A stretch of 64,000 nucleotides of DNA from Acidobacterium sp. S8 (GCF_009765985.1 NZ_LMUM01000034.1:1-64000); one strand, 5' to 3'; shown: positions 26,801 to 37,361, counted from the first letter of the stretch. The notes: a model not told the origin generated them from the letters alone. Made by a program: numbers and translations.

Positions 26801-27898
26801 CTAGCTTAAAAAAGAAGCAAACGCGCAACTCATCAAGGCAGGGTATACAGATTTACGCGTGGCAAGAGTGTGGAGCACTCTTCTTACGAGCTGGCGACAT
26901 TTTCTAAGGAGTCGATGCGACGCGGTGGTGCGGGAGAAAACGTCGCGCGTTTCCTCTTCCCTGAGTCCGAACATATTGCGATAGAGGTTCTCTGTTCCTG
27001 GCGTGGTGACCCCATCGGTGTCAAATATTAAATTCATCGCCTGAGCGTGCTCCATAGCTTTCACGCCGAGAAACTTGATCGCATCCGGATGAGGCTTTGG
27101 ATCGGAACTGTCCGCGGGGACGACACGACGAGTGGACAACCAATAATAACAACGAAACTTGTCCCACACATATACGATGGCGGCGTCGTGAGGGACATTG
27201 GGCCTTTCGGGGAGAGCTTCATCCTCGGGAGGTCTTGCTCTCGCGGCAATGGCACGCATCTGCGCTCGGGAAGTTCCTTCCTCTATCAGGGATCTCATGG
27301 CATCGAGAGACGAATAGCTTCTTTTCTCTTGCGTCCACAGATTTGCCGCATAGAAGCGCACGAACTCTTCTGCATTGATTTCCAGGCAATCCAATCTCTT
27401 GGCCGCTCTCTTAATATGTCCGATATGTTTACTCTTGCGGGTCTCCATTACGTCGGTATTATTGGGATGGCGCACATAGGTAAGTTCAGTCCTATGTTCA
27501 AAACCTGCATTCTTAAAAGCGGTCCTCACGAGATCGGCATAACTTACATTTGGATTGCAAATGAAATCTACGGACGACCATCGAGGCAGCTGCTCCAATA
27601 ATGATTGGAGAACCTCTGCTTGTTGTTTACGGCTCAGCTGCTCGTCAACGATCGGGCCGCCAAGATGCGACCAATGCGGGTCACGCGCCCAGGAAAAGCC
27701 TTTCCGGTTTCTCGATATGATATAGGGCAGTCTCCCAACAACGACGTTACCATCGAAAACCTTCAGTTCTCGATAACGGGAAGATCCGCACGCAGCCTCA
27801 ATCCACCAATCCTGGTTAAAGATGGGGAGATCAGATTGGTCAATGCCGGGGAGTGGATGCGCTCCCAAAGGGCTGGAATGTCGGGGCATAAATATCAT
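26801..27898 (-). CDS. GNAT/FemAB-like acyltransferase
   Basis: A 365-aa protein resembling the FemAB/'BioF2-like' acyltransferase group: an N-terminal half-domain (NQDWWIEAACGSSRYRELKV, then WSHLGGPIVDEQL) and a C-terminal GNAT half (AIVYVWDKFRCYYWLSTRRV, IKFLGVKAMEHAQA, FDTDGVTTPGTENLYRNMFG). Such proteins are often linked to cell-surface polysaccharide synthesis; no partner genes are here. It is less C-rich than the GH42 gene and sits between the intact GH42 3' end and its echo, so it looks inserted. Start uncertain between ATG 27898 (GAGGG close upstream) and ATG 27889. Confidence 0.65.
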   Translation of the reverse strand: MIFMPRHSSPLGAHPLPGIDQSDLPIFNQDWWIEAACGSSRYRELKVFDGNVVVGRLPYIISRNRKGFSWARDPHWSHLGGPIVDEQLSRKQQAEVLQSLLEQLPRWSSVDFICNPNVSYADLVRTAFKNAGFEHRTELTYVRHPNNTDVMETRKSKHIGHIKRAAKRLDCLEINAEEFVRFYAANLWTQEKRSYSSLDAMRSLIEEGTSRAQMRAIAARARPPEDEALPERPNVPHDAAIVYVWDKFRCYYWLSTRRVVPADSSDPKPHPDAIKFLGVKAMEHAQAMNLIFDTDGVTTPGTENLYRNMFGLREEETRDVFSRTTASHRLLRKCRQLVRRVLHTLATRKSVYPALMSCAFASFLS

Positions 27899-28251
27899 TG
27901 GCCCTCATCTTGGATTTTGGTCAGGGCCCCGGCCGCATCCCCCGTATGCCACCGCCGCACTTAGAGCACGGATTTTGTCATTCTTGAAGCCAACTGGTGA
28001 TAAGCAGCATAAGAAGGTTTCAACTGTTAAAAATTGTCCGCATGAATTCATGCCTCTATCGAGTGGATGCGTCGAGGATCATGCCCGTTGCTTTCCTCAC
28101 CGATTTTCATCGGATACGAATGTTGCACTCGGCGGCCAGTCCCACATCTCTTTTGGATGCAACTGTGGCCCATTCAAGCCGCCTTTAGCTTGAATGGGAC
28201 ATTTCAGATAAGCTCTGTCAAAACTTACGCATGCCAGAGAATACCCACCCT
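27899..28251. other. gene-free stretch with a hairpin
   Basis: About 350 bp upstream of the GNAT-like gene. At 28169-28198 CCCATTCAAGC and GCTTGAATGGG form a perfect 11-bp stem around an 8-base loop. No gene recognised. Confidence 0.5.
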
Positions 28252-28412
28252 TGGATGAAGCTCCGCTGCCATCTCAACGGCTCAGGCAGGGAGCAAACCC
28301 TCACCTGCCTCCACAATCTCGGAACCGACTTACTTAATCAAACAACACCATCGCCGCATCCGAAAAGATCACGTTGCAATCATGGGACGTCGCCATGATT
28401 GAAGAGACATAA
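28252..28412 (+). pseudogene. remnant of a GH42 C-terminus
   Basis: This segment repeats the end of the GH42 gene at 24626-26770. It reads LGTDLLNQ against AGTDLLTN, then in the next frame NTIAASEKITLQSWDVAMIE against NAIAASGKITLQPWDVAIVE, ending in TAA. One frameshift and many substitutions show decay. Same orientation as the intact gene, 1.6 kb downstream, with the GNAT-like gene between. Confidence 0.85.
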
Positions 28413-28450
28413 AATTAGAAAAGTGATTTTTGTTGGTGCCAACTACTCTC

Positions 28451-28903
28451 TCATCGGCCTGTCGCATTTTGCTTTCCAGCCTTATGCAGCGAGGCCAGTG
28501 AGCTGTCAGAGTTAGCCCTGTCATCTATCTTGTTGTGTCGAAGCAGCTCGGCAGTTCTGCCTGTACCGGGCACATAGACTGCTTCTAGAGTCTGGCGTCC
28601 GTCGGAATCGTCAAAGGTCACGCTTCCTTTTGATCCCAGCCGGCTGTCGTCTTCAGGACGCACCGTTACGAATCTCTGTCCTCCTCCATTCACATTGCGA
28701 ATGGAAAGAGTCCACGCAGATAACAGAGTGAACTCGTATGTCCCAGCCGGATAGGATTGGCTGCCGGCAATGAAGGCAACTGGAGTAGTTACGATAATCG
28801 TTTGGGCTCCGGCGTTCTGCGTGCTCAGAGCTGACATGCCGCTCATAGTAATGGCTGCAAGAACTAACTTGAGGAATATAGAAGTAAGCTTTTCACGACT
28901 CAT
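28451..28903 (-). CDS. small exported protein of unknown function
   Basis: A 150-aa protein with a signal peptide (about 1-34, cut near NAGAQT) and a beta-rich body (VAFIAGSQSYPAGTYEFTLL, QRFVTVRPEDDSRLGSKGSV) of a type I associate with acidobacterial exported proteins, ending in a polar tail. Start at ATG 28903 is fixed by AAGGAG six bases before it; the frame is open to 28960. About 100 bp upstream lies an array of the same hexamer repeats as in the two-component promoter, so it is probably a target of that regulator. Confidence 0.75.
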   Translation of the reverse strand: MSREKLTSIFLKLVLAAITMSGMSALSTQNAGAQTIIVTTPVAFIAGSQSYPAGTYEFTLLSAWTLSIRNVNGGGQRFVTVRPEDDSRLGSKGSVTFDDSDGRQTLEAVYVPGTGRTAELLRHNKIDDRANSDSSLASLHKAGKQNATGR

Positions 28904-28988
28904 GGTGCGCTCCTTACCGCGCAGCCAATGGATATCTGCGCAGTAACTCGATTTCAGCATCGGACATGAAGGAGTGCGATAAACATTA

Positions 28989-29014
28989 GTTAAGCTGAAT
29001 TAAGTTTTGTAAAG
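28989..29014 (-). promoter_or_regulatory. phased repeats matching the response-regulator operator
   Basis: On the plus strand GTTAAG (28989), ATTAAG (28999) and GTAAAG (29009) are spaced exactly 10 bp. Read on the minus strand, toward the exported-protein gene, this is CTTTAC-N4-CTTAAT-N4-CTTAAC, and it shares the exact 13-mer CTTTACAAAACTT with the array at 2369-2404. Weaker flanking units are at 28979 and 29019. Confidence 0.6.
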
Positions 29015-29069
29015 CATTGTTGATGAAATGGTCCACTTAGTAAGACACCCTACAACTTATGGGCTGGCG

Positions 29070-29119
29070 TCCCATATCTTAAACATGGGCATCCCATGTG
29101 TCGCTTTTAAGATATGGGA
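29070..29119. repeat. nested hairpin with 14-bp outer stem
   Basis: TCCCATATCTTAAA (29070-29083) pairs perfectly with 29106-29119. Inside, CATGGG (29084-29089) pairs with CCCATG (29093-29098). It lies between the two small exported-protein genes, near REP-like units. Confidence 0.6.
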
Positions 29120-29151
29120 TCATCCTTATTTTTTGATAGAAGCAACAGGCA

Positions 29152-30031
29152 CCCATCCTTTCGCATATTTTTGCGAAAGGGTGGGAAAGCAATATTCTTC
29201 AAGCCGCACTCCCAAAGCCAAGAGAGGCGCCGAAGCGCCTCCCGGGTAGAAGCACCGGCCTTTAGGCCGGGGAAATACTCAAGCGATCGGATAGTTCTCT
29301 ACTGAGCAGTCGTTGCCTTGTCTGCGACTTGTCGGATGGACGCAGCCCGCACAGTCGCAACCCTCGACCTGTTCACAATGGATTTCAGCATCATTTCCGC
29401 CCGCGATGAAAGACAGACGCCGAATGATCCTTTCCCTGAACCGTAAGTAGAGCGGCCATGCGAGGGGCGGGAACCGATAGCCACGATGACGATCAGGACG
29501 GCCGCGAAAATAGCGAAACGGCGCATAGGTCGATCCTCTGGAGGACGATACGGGGGCTGTGTCATAGCAATTCCTCAAAACCTTCAGAAACAGATAAGAG
29601 CACGCAATAGGCCAAATATTATGGCGCGCAACCTCTCTGAAACCAACAGAAATCCCGGACATTCAAAAAAGGACTGTCCGTTCTAGGGTCAAAGCTATTC
29701 AAAAGTGGACACAGCCCGGGTGCCCAGGTTCGCGAGGCTAACCTGGGTTAAGGAAAGCACTCCCCTAAACCCACACTCCGAAACCCAAAAGAGCCGCGGA
29801 GGCGCCTCCAGAAGAAGCCGGGTGCCCCATCCTTTCGCATACTTTGCGGAAGGGTGGGAGAGCAATACACTCCAAACTCTATTCCCAAACCCAAAAGAGC
29901 CGCGAAAGCGCCTCTTCGATAGAAACCCCGAGAGATCCCTCAAACCTCGCAGCGTTATGCGTTTTTCAGATAGAAGCATCGTGGTTTAGCCCAGTGAAAA
30001 AAGGCTCGAACGCAGAAGGGGCTTCAGCCCG
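29152..30031. repeat. cluster of REP-like palindromes around a small gene
   Basis: Units: CCCATCCTTTCGCA-type hairpins at 29152-29185 and 29827-29858; a CCGGCC/GGCCGG hairpin next to GTAGAAGC at 29242-29271, related to the one at 44242-44268; and a GGGCTTCAGCCC palindrome near 30018-30031. Text of the form CCCAAAAGAGCCGCG followed by GCGCCTC recurs near 29780 and 29890. They occupy the gaps 28904-29298 and 29566-30055. Confidence 0.6.
29299..29565 (-). CDS. small exported or membrane-anchored protein
   Basis: An 88-aa protein with a hydrophobic N-terminal segment (FAIFAAVLIVIVAIG) after a short basic stretch, then a Gly/Ser-rich part and one cysteine (FGVCLSS). Start ATG 29565 has GAGGAA six bases upstream. 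Not recognised. A longer overlapping frame on the same strand lacks these signals. It sits alone among REP-like repeats. Confidence 0.5.
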   Translation of the reverse strand: MTQPPYRPPEDRPMRRFAIFAAVLIVIVAIGSRPSHGRSTYGSGKGSFGVCLSSRAEMMLKSIVNRSRVATVRAASIRQVADKATTAQ

Positions 30032-30055
30032 GGGCCTCTCCCGCCATATATACAT

Positions 30056-30589
30056 CTACTTCTCGCTGCTCGGAGGCGTCAGCCCCTTCAGCCGCATATA
30101 CAAAGCCAGCGTCGCATACTGCTCGTTGTCATGCGCGACATTTCCCCACGCAATCCCCAGCCGTGAGCGCTTCGCCTGACCGGCCTGCACCATCTCCGTC
30201 ATATTCGCATCGTTCAGCGCGGCATAAGCCTTATCGCATTCGGCAAACGAAGCCTTCAGCGCTTCCACAATCGTCGCTTTGTCCGCCGTCTCCGCGGGAG
30301 CCTCTTTCGCCGCAGCGCCGCCATTCAATGCGCCACAGCCGTGCAGCTGCGCCTCCGTCACGTGATTCACAACGCGGGCAAAGGTGCGGATATCCGGCGT
30401 CGGCTTGTAACTGTAGTTTTCCGCCGGCATATTGTCGGCCGATTTGATGATGTTGGTCTTCACCGCCGCATACCGCGCCTGAACTTCAGCGGCCAATGCA
30501 TTCGCCGTCGCTGCCTGTCCAAACATCGCCGCTGGAGCCATCAGTCCAGCCAGCGCCGCCACCGCACATACCGCTTTCATCGCTTGCAT
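30056..30589 (-). CDS. exported DinB-like protein
   Basis: About 177 aa with a signal peptide (about 1-24; AVCAVAALAGLMAPAAMFGQ) and a DinB/YfiT-type four-helix bundle. The metal-binding histidines are suggested by ARVVNHVTEAQLHGCG and GNVAHDNEQYATLALYMRLK. DinB-fold proteins are metal-dependent transferases or hydrolases, often thiol-linked; this exported form has no assigned reaction. Start ATG 30589 is preferred over GTG 30607 because of GAAGG just upstream. Confidence 0.8.
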   Translation of the reverse strand: MQAMKAVCAVAALAGLMAPAAMFGQAATANALAAEVQARYAAVKTNIIKSADNMPAENYSYKPTPDIRTFARVVNHVTEAQLHGCGALNGGAAAKEAPAETADKATIVEALKASFAECDKAYAALNDANMTEMVQAGQAKRSRLGIAWGNVAHDNEQYATLALYMRLKGLTPPSSEK

Positions 30590-30794
30590 TAGTCCTTCAC
30601 CTCGCACCTAGGCTAACACTGCCCGAATCCGTGAGACACGACAGATTTTGGCGCACCCGCCAGCCGCGTATATCATAGGTATTTGGCCCCCACCCGGCAC
30701 ACGCTTTCTACGCTCCACCTCATTTCGGGAAGGCAAAATCGCAAGCGGCAACGTGTGTCAGGCAGGCTCTAGTTCAAGACAGGTACAAAGATAG

Positions 30795-32111
<1,317 letters not shown>

Positions 32112-32137
32112 CCGAGGCGCTAAACTCCTTCATGCTA

Positions 32138-34561
32138 TTACTCGGCGCGGAGTGCCTCCGTCGGATTGACGGAGGCAGCCCGGCGTGCGGGTAAGCTTAC
32201 CGCCAGGACTGCGATTCCAACCAGCACCCCGATTGTGATCGAAACAGAAAGCGGGTCTGCTGCGCTGGTGTTGAACAGCAGCCCGCTCAGCAGCCGTGCG
32301 CCGGCAAAGCCAACCGCCAGACCAGCCACAATGCCGGAGGCAATAAATACTGCGGCCTGCTGCAGCACCAGTCGCAGAATATCTGCTCGCCGCGCCCCTA
32401 CCGCCATGCGCACGCCGATCTCTCTCGTTCGCTGCTCGACGGAATACGCAAGCACTCCGTAAATACCGATGGCTGCAAGCAACACCGCTATTACGGCAAA
32501 GATGCCGAGCAGCACTGCCGTCATTCTCTGTCGCGCAAGCGAATCGGAAAGAATCTCATCGACAGCGTGGACATTGTAGATAGCGACATTCGGATCTGAC
32601 TCACGCACTGCGTTGCTTACCAGAGGCACAATGCTCAGTGGAGCTGCTCCGGTACGCACCAGCAGCACCGCGTGCAAGCCGTATCCCTGAAGATAGATTT
32701 CCGGCTGCGGCTCGGTTTCCACTCCCAGATCATGCGCGTTTGCAACCACGCCAACGACGGGAATGCTGGAAGGCTGCGGACTCATGACGTCGATAAGAAC
32801 GTGCGCACCAATGGGATTTCTTCCTGAGAGATGCCGGTGCGCGAATGCCTGATTGACGACAAAGAAACTCGCTTGCGAATCGACATCTTTCTGATCAAAG
32901 ACCCGGCCCTGCTCGAGCGCAATTCCCATGGTGCGGAAGAAGTCAGGACTGACAAAACGAAGCTGCGCATAGGGAAACGATCCTAGAGCGAGCGGCGGAG
33001 CGCCTTCGATCAAAAAACGCGTCATGAGTATGGATGGATTCAGCGGCACCGCAGTCGTGCTCCCCACAGAAATGACGCCCGGAGAATGAGAGATTTTTTC
33101 TATCAGCTGCTCATAGAGCTGAGTTGTCGCTGTGCTGCTGTCCTGATAGCGCGGCTCCGGCAGAGTGATTTCAAAGCTGAGCAAATGGTCTGTGCGAAAG
33201 CCAGGATCAATGGCGATAAGCTTCTGAAAGCTCCGGACGACGAGCGTGCCAAGAAACAGGACAATCACAGCGATAGCAATCTCTCCGGCAATCAGTGCGC
33301 CGCGTCTGCGCCTGCTGGCCGGAGTGCTTCTGCGATCGCCGGGGCGAAAAGCTCCCGCGAGGCTGGAAAAAGTTTTTGTGACCGGGAGCACGCCAAAGAC
33401 AATCGCTGTAAGCGCACAGGTGCCAAGCGTGAGCAGCAGCACCGGAATGTTCATCCCAATGGATTGAACCAGAGAAAGATCCACGCCTGAGGTATGCGAG
33501 AGCGCGAGACGCAGCAGCGGTAAGGCAAGCCACGCAAGGGCTGTTCCCAACCCGCCTCCCACCAGGCAAAGGATCGCGGTCTGAGCCAGAAATTGCGAAA
33601 AGAGGCGGCGGCGATCTGCGCCAAGAGCCTGGCGAATGGCGATTTCGCGCTGATCTGCCGTAGCACGCACCATGATGAGGTTGGCGACGTTTGTGCACGC
33701 AATCAGCAGCACCAGCAGGACTGCTCCCATAAGGCTGAGGATTGCCGGACGCAGTGCGCCTACCAGCTGCTCTCGCAGTGGCTTGAGAGTCACGCCCTCC
33801 AGACGGTTGGTCGCGGGATACGCTGCTGATATGCGAGATGCAATCGTCTGCATGTCAGTTCTGGCCTCAGTCAATCCAACATCCGTCCGCAGCCGGCCCA
33901 GCACATTCACCGAGTGCCACACGCGCGAAGCCTGCGTCGCCGAATCGAGCAGCGAAAGCGGTAGCCATACTTCGCCTTCGGCAGGATATGAAGCACCTGG
34001 CGGCAGCACGCCCACGACCGTATAACTCGCACCATTCAGGTCGATGCTGCGCCCGACAACATTCGCATCACCACCAAAGTAGCGCCGCCATGCCGTCGCA
34101 CTCAGCATGGCGACGTGGTCGCTTCCCGGCTTTTCATCTTGTTCAGTCAACGTGCGCCCAATGAATGGAGACACTCCGAGCACAGAGAAGAAATTGCCCG
34201 AGGCGAGCACCCTGTGCACCTGTTCTCCGTGGCCATTCATAACCAGCGAGACGGTGCCGGGGTTCACGACTGAATAAGCGGCGATTTGCTCGAAACTCTT
34301 CTGTTGCGCGCGCCAATCCAGGTAGTCGGGATAGGTGGCTTCTGCGCCTCCTGCAACCTGCGGATGTGTCTCAAGGATTGCGACGATTCGACCCGCGTCA
34401 TGGAAGGGAAGAGTCTGCAGCAGAAGCCCGTAAATCACGCTGAAGATGGCTGTGTTCGCTCCGACGCCAAGCGCCAGCGTCAGAATAGCGGTGAAGGCAA
34501 ATCCCGGTGATTTAAACAGCTGGCGTAGTGCGTAACGCAGATTCCGCAAAAGCGTGTGCAT
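32138..34561 (-). CDS. ADOP-family FtsX/MacB-type permease
   Basis: An 807-aa permease without the PadR-linked prefix: MHTLLRNLRYALRQLFKSPG, first helix (FAFTAILTLALGVGANTAIF), MacB-type periplasmic core (about 55-260), three helices, second core (about 430-660) and three final helices, ending VNPTEALRAE. No ATPase or regulator gene adjoins it. It stands alone, 17 kb from the four-gene array, and by its N-terminus (GANTAIFSVIYG) is nearer to the 56601 gene than to the other three. Confidence 0.88.
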   Translation of the reverse strand: MHTLLRNLRYALRQLFKSPGFAFTAILTLALGVGANTAIFSVIYGLLLQTLPFHDAGRIVAILETHPQVAGGAEATYPDYLDWRAQQKSFEQIAAYSVVNPGTVSLVMNGHGEQVHRVLASGNFFSVLGVSPFIGRTLTEQDEKPGSDHVAMLSATAWRRYFGGDANVVGRSIDLNGASYTVVGVLPPGASYPAEGEVWLPLSLLDSATQASRVWHSVNVLGRLRTDVGLTEARTDMQTIASRISAAYPATNRLEGVTLKPLREQLVGALRPAILSLMGAVLLVLLIACTNVANLIMVRATADQREIAIRQALGADRRRLFSQFLAQTAILCLVGGGLGTALAWLALPLLRLALSHTSGVDLSLVQSIGMNIPVLLLTLGTCALTAIVFGVLPVTKTFSSLAGAFRPGDRRSTPASRRRRGALIAGEIAIAVIVLFLGTLVVRSFQKLIAIDPGFRTDHLLSFEITLPEPRYQDSSTATTQLYEQLIEKISHSPGVISVGSTTAVPLNPSILMTRFLIEGAPPLALGSFPYAQLRFVSPDFFRTMGIALEQGRVFDQKDVDSQASFFVVNQAFAHRHLSGRNPIGAHVLIDVMSPQPSSIPVVGVVANAHDLGVETEPQPEIYLQGYGLHAVLLVRTGAAPLSIVPLVSNAVRESDPNVAIYNVHAVDEILSDSLARQRMTAVLLGIFAVIAVLLAAIGIYGVLAYSVEQRTREIGVRMAVGARRADILRLVLQQAAVFIASGIVAGLAVGFAGARLLSGLLFNTSAADPLSVSITIGVLVGIAVLAVSLPARRAASVNPTEALRAE

Positions 34562-34714
34562 GGTTCTCTACCTCGAAAGGAAGGCACGGGCAAATTATCA
34601 ACCGCGCATCCTTCCCATTTCCATGAGATTCGTGATGTTTTGACGGAAATGAGCCAGCCCGATGCTGACCTTGTGAAGCTGCTCTGAGGCCTTCCAAAGG
34701 CTTACACTGGAAGC

Positions 34715-35971
34715 ATGACCACTGCCGCACTTGCCACGGAACAACTGACCCACGAACAGAAACTCGACCGTCTCGCCGAAGTCGCCGTCCGCGTTGGACT
34801 GGGACTCGAGCGCGGGCAGGAACTGGTGATGACTGCCTCGCTCGATGCGCTGCCGCTCGCGCGCCGCATCACCGAACACGCGTATCGCGCCGGTGCTTCG
34901 CTGGTGACGACACTGTTTAGTGACGACGAAACAGCGCTGATGCGCTACAAATTTGCATCCGACGAGAGCTTCGATCGCGCTCCCGCATGGCTCTATGACG
35001 GCATGGGCACTGCATTCCGAAGCGGCGCCGCACGGCTGGCGATTGCGGGTGCGAATCCGTCACTGCTTTCGAACGAAGATCCGGACAAAGTGGGCCGCGC
35101 CAACCGCGCTGTTTCAAAAGCTTACCGGCCTGCGCTCGAGCTGATTACGCGCCACGAAATCAACTGGACGATCGTGGCCAGCGCCACGCCAGCATGGGCT
35201 GCGGCGATGTTTCCGAACGATACTCTCGAAGTCGCGCTTGCGAAGTTATGGGACGCGATCTTTGCATCCTCACGCGTCGACACTGAAGATCCGGTTGCGG
35301 CGTGGAAGACGCATGATGCGGGGCTACACAAGCGCGCCGCTTATCTGAACGAAAAGCGTTATTCCGCATTGCAGTATCGCGGACCGGGAACGGACTTCCG
35401 CCTCGGGCTTGCCGATGACCATCTCTGGCTCGGCGGCGGCACGACTGCCGGAAACGGCGCTTACTGCATTCCGAACATGCCGACCGAAGAGGTCTTCAGC
35501 ACTCCGCATAAAGACCGCGCCGATGGTGTCGTAACAGCTACCAAGCCGCTCTCGCATCAGGGCACGATGATTGAAGGCATACAAGTGCGTTTTGAAGCCG
35601 GCCGCATCGTTGAAGCGAAGGCAACTAAAGGTCAGGAAGTCCTGCAGAAGCTGATCGACACCGACGATGGTGCTCGCCGGCTGGGCGAGGTGGCGCTGGT
35701 GCCGCATTCATCTCCGATTGCAGCCAGCGGATTGCTTTTCTTCAATACTCTCTTTGACGAAAATGCTGCATGCCACATCGCGCTGGGACAGGCTTACAGC
35801 TCGTGCCTGATCGATGGCGATAAGCTCACTCCGGAGCAACTGGCTGCCAAGGGTGCGAATGACAGCCTGATCCATGTGGACTGGATGATCGGCTCGGACA
35901 AACTGGATATCGACGGTATTACGGCTTATGGCGCGACGGAGCCATTGATGCGCCGAGGTGAATGGGTATAG
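34715..35971 (+). CDS. M29-family aminopeptidase
   Basis: A 418-aa thermophilic-aminopeptidase (AmpS/M29) type metallopeptidase that trims N-terminal residues from peptides in the cytoplasm. It has the family layout with metal-ligand candidates in NMPTEEVFSTPHKDRADG (Glu, His, Asp), GEVALVPHSSPI and IHVDWMIGSDKLDIDGI. Length matches the family. Divergent from the ADOP gene (153 bp). Confidence 0.9.
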   Translation: MTTAALATEQLTHEQKLDRLAEVAVRVGLGLERGQELVMTASLDALPLARRITEHAYRAGASLVTTLFSDDETALMRYKFASDESFDRAPAWLYDGMGTAFRSGAARLAIAGANPSLLSNEDPDKVGRANRAVSKAYRPALELITRHEINWTIVASATPAWAAAMFPNDTLEVALAKLWDAIFASSRVDTEDPVAAWKTHDAGLHKRAAYLNEKRYSALQYRGPGTDFRLGLADDHLWLGGGTTAGNGAYCIPNMPTEEVFSTPHKDRADGVVTATKPLSHQGTMIEGIQVRFEAGRIVEAKATKGQEVLQKLIDTDDGARRLGEVALVPHSSPIAASGLLFFNTLFDENAACHIALGQAYSSCLIDGDKLTPEQLAAKGANDSLIHVDWMIGSDKLDIDGITAYGATEPLMRRGEWV

Positions 35972-35995
35972 CAGCAGAATGTTCTGAGTAGTAAA

Positions 35996-36039
35996 GAATT
36001 CTGATCTGTACATAAAGTCTAAGCACAGATCGGAATTCT
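35996..36039. terminator. long imperfect hairpin after the aminopeptidase gene
   Basis: AGAATTCTGATCTGT pairs with ACAGATCGGAATTCT (one mismatch) around a 15-base loop. It follows the aminopeptidase stop by about 25 bp. No T-run, so it may act as a mRNA-stabilising end or an operator for the next gene. Confidence 0.4.
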
Positions 36040-36102
36040 GCTGTATCCTTGAGGGTTCCCCTTCCTCCCCTGCCATGACAAATATTTACGGCGTCGCAGG
36101 GT

Positions 36103-37227
36103 ATGAAAGCCAGCAATCTCAATTCGAGATTGGGCCCTTCGTTCCATGAATCGGTAAATCTGGATTTTCTGCGTTCCGTCGCTGTCCTGACAGTCTTCGG
36201 AACCCACTACTACGACATCCGAAACGGGGCCGGAGCGTTGTGGAGTATTCCCTGGCATCTGGGTCAACTTGGCGTGCTGATTTTTTTCGTGCACACCTCC
36301 CTGGTATTGATGTGGTCGCTTGAACGCACGTCGATTCGGGAACAGCGGCTGGTCACGCCATTTTATGTGCGCCGGGCCTTCCGCATTTATCCCTTGAGTA
36401 TGGTGTGTGTTCTTTTCGCGTATTTTCTTGACGCGCAATGGTCGCCGGTCAATTTCTGGCAGAATCTTACGCTCACGCAATATGTGTTCTTCCATGGCAA
36501 ACCAACGTTTCCACCGACCATTACGCCGCTGTGGACATTGCCTCTCGAAATTGAAATGTACGTCGCGCTGCCAATACTTTTTCTTCTTCTCCGGCATCGC
36601 CCTGTAAAGCTTCTTGTGGCTCTTTGGGCAGCTTTCATCGCTGCTGCATGCGTATTGCCGCGTTTTGGCGATGGGTTGACAATTTTTCGATATGTACCTT
36701 GTTTTTTCGGTGGCGTCATGGCTTGGCGACTTATGCGCCAGCGTGACAATCGACAGTTTCCAGGGTGGCTGTGGCCTGCAGCGATTGCAGCAGTTTCATG
36801 CGTCTGGATGCTCGCCACCGAAAAGTATCTGCCATTTTTCATTGCCGCTTTAGGAGTTTCTCTGGGGCTGGTTATTCCGTTGTTTCGTGAAATGCAATCG
36901 AAAGCAGTACGCTCTGCTGCAAAAATCGTTGCGCGTTACAGCTATGGCATCTATCTCTCGCATTTTCCCATCATGCTGTATGTCATAAGCAGTCCTCACT
37001 ATCGTTGGTTCAAAGTCATTCCTCCTATGCCTCTCATCCGGCATCACGGCGGCCCGATTCATGTCTTGTTGGTGACGGCCCTCACCTGCGTTGCATCACT
37101 TGTGCTGTACCACGGAATCGAAGAGCCTGGAATCCGCCTTGGAAGAATCATGGCGCGGCAGACTGCCCGCAAGCCTCTTTCCCGCGAAGCGATTTCTGTT
37201 CGCGGAGAGAGCGCACACATCCGCTGA
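36103..37227 (+). CDS. acyltransferase 3 family membrane protein
   Basis: A 374-aa OafA/YrhL-type membrane O-acyltransferase with about ten helices. Typical opening (VNLDFLRSVAVLTVFGTHYY, with the family histidine) and RRAFRIYPLSMV. It probably acylates a surface sugar or lipid. The C-terminus is basic. Target unknown, and no glycan cluster surrounds it. Confidence 0.85.
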   Translation: MKASNLNSRLGPSFHESVNLDFLRSVAVLTVFGTHYYDIRNGAGALWSIPWHLGQLGVLIFFVHTSLVLMWSLERTSIREQRLVTPFYVRRAFRIYPLSMVCVLFAYFLDAQWSPVNFWQNLTLTQYVFFHGKPTFPPTITPLWTLPLEIEMYVALPILFLLLRHRPVKLLVALWAAFIAAACVLPRFGDGLTIFRYVPCFFGGVMAWRLMRQRDNRQFPGWLWPAAIAAVSCVWMLATEKYLPFFIAALGVSLGLVIPLFREMQSKAVRSAAKIVARYSYGIYLSHFPIMLYVISSPHYRWFKVIPPMPLIRHHGGPIHVLLVTALTCVASLVLYHGIEEPGIRLGRIMARQTARKPLSREAISVRGESAHIR

Positions 37228-37361
37228 TCGAATGCACGTAAATTGGCAGCCTGAAGGCGGGTGAAACGCACATCCCTGTTGCCCGCCCGAGGGGAGCGCA
37301 GAGCAGTGTATGAATCCATGTTCGTTCTTGTCCATCCAATTGGCACAGGAGAGGCTGAACG

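Noticed and set aside
29130-30045. CRISPR-like array among repeats
   Set aside because: Units are unequal palindromes with irregular spacing and orientation, typical of REP elements.
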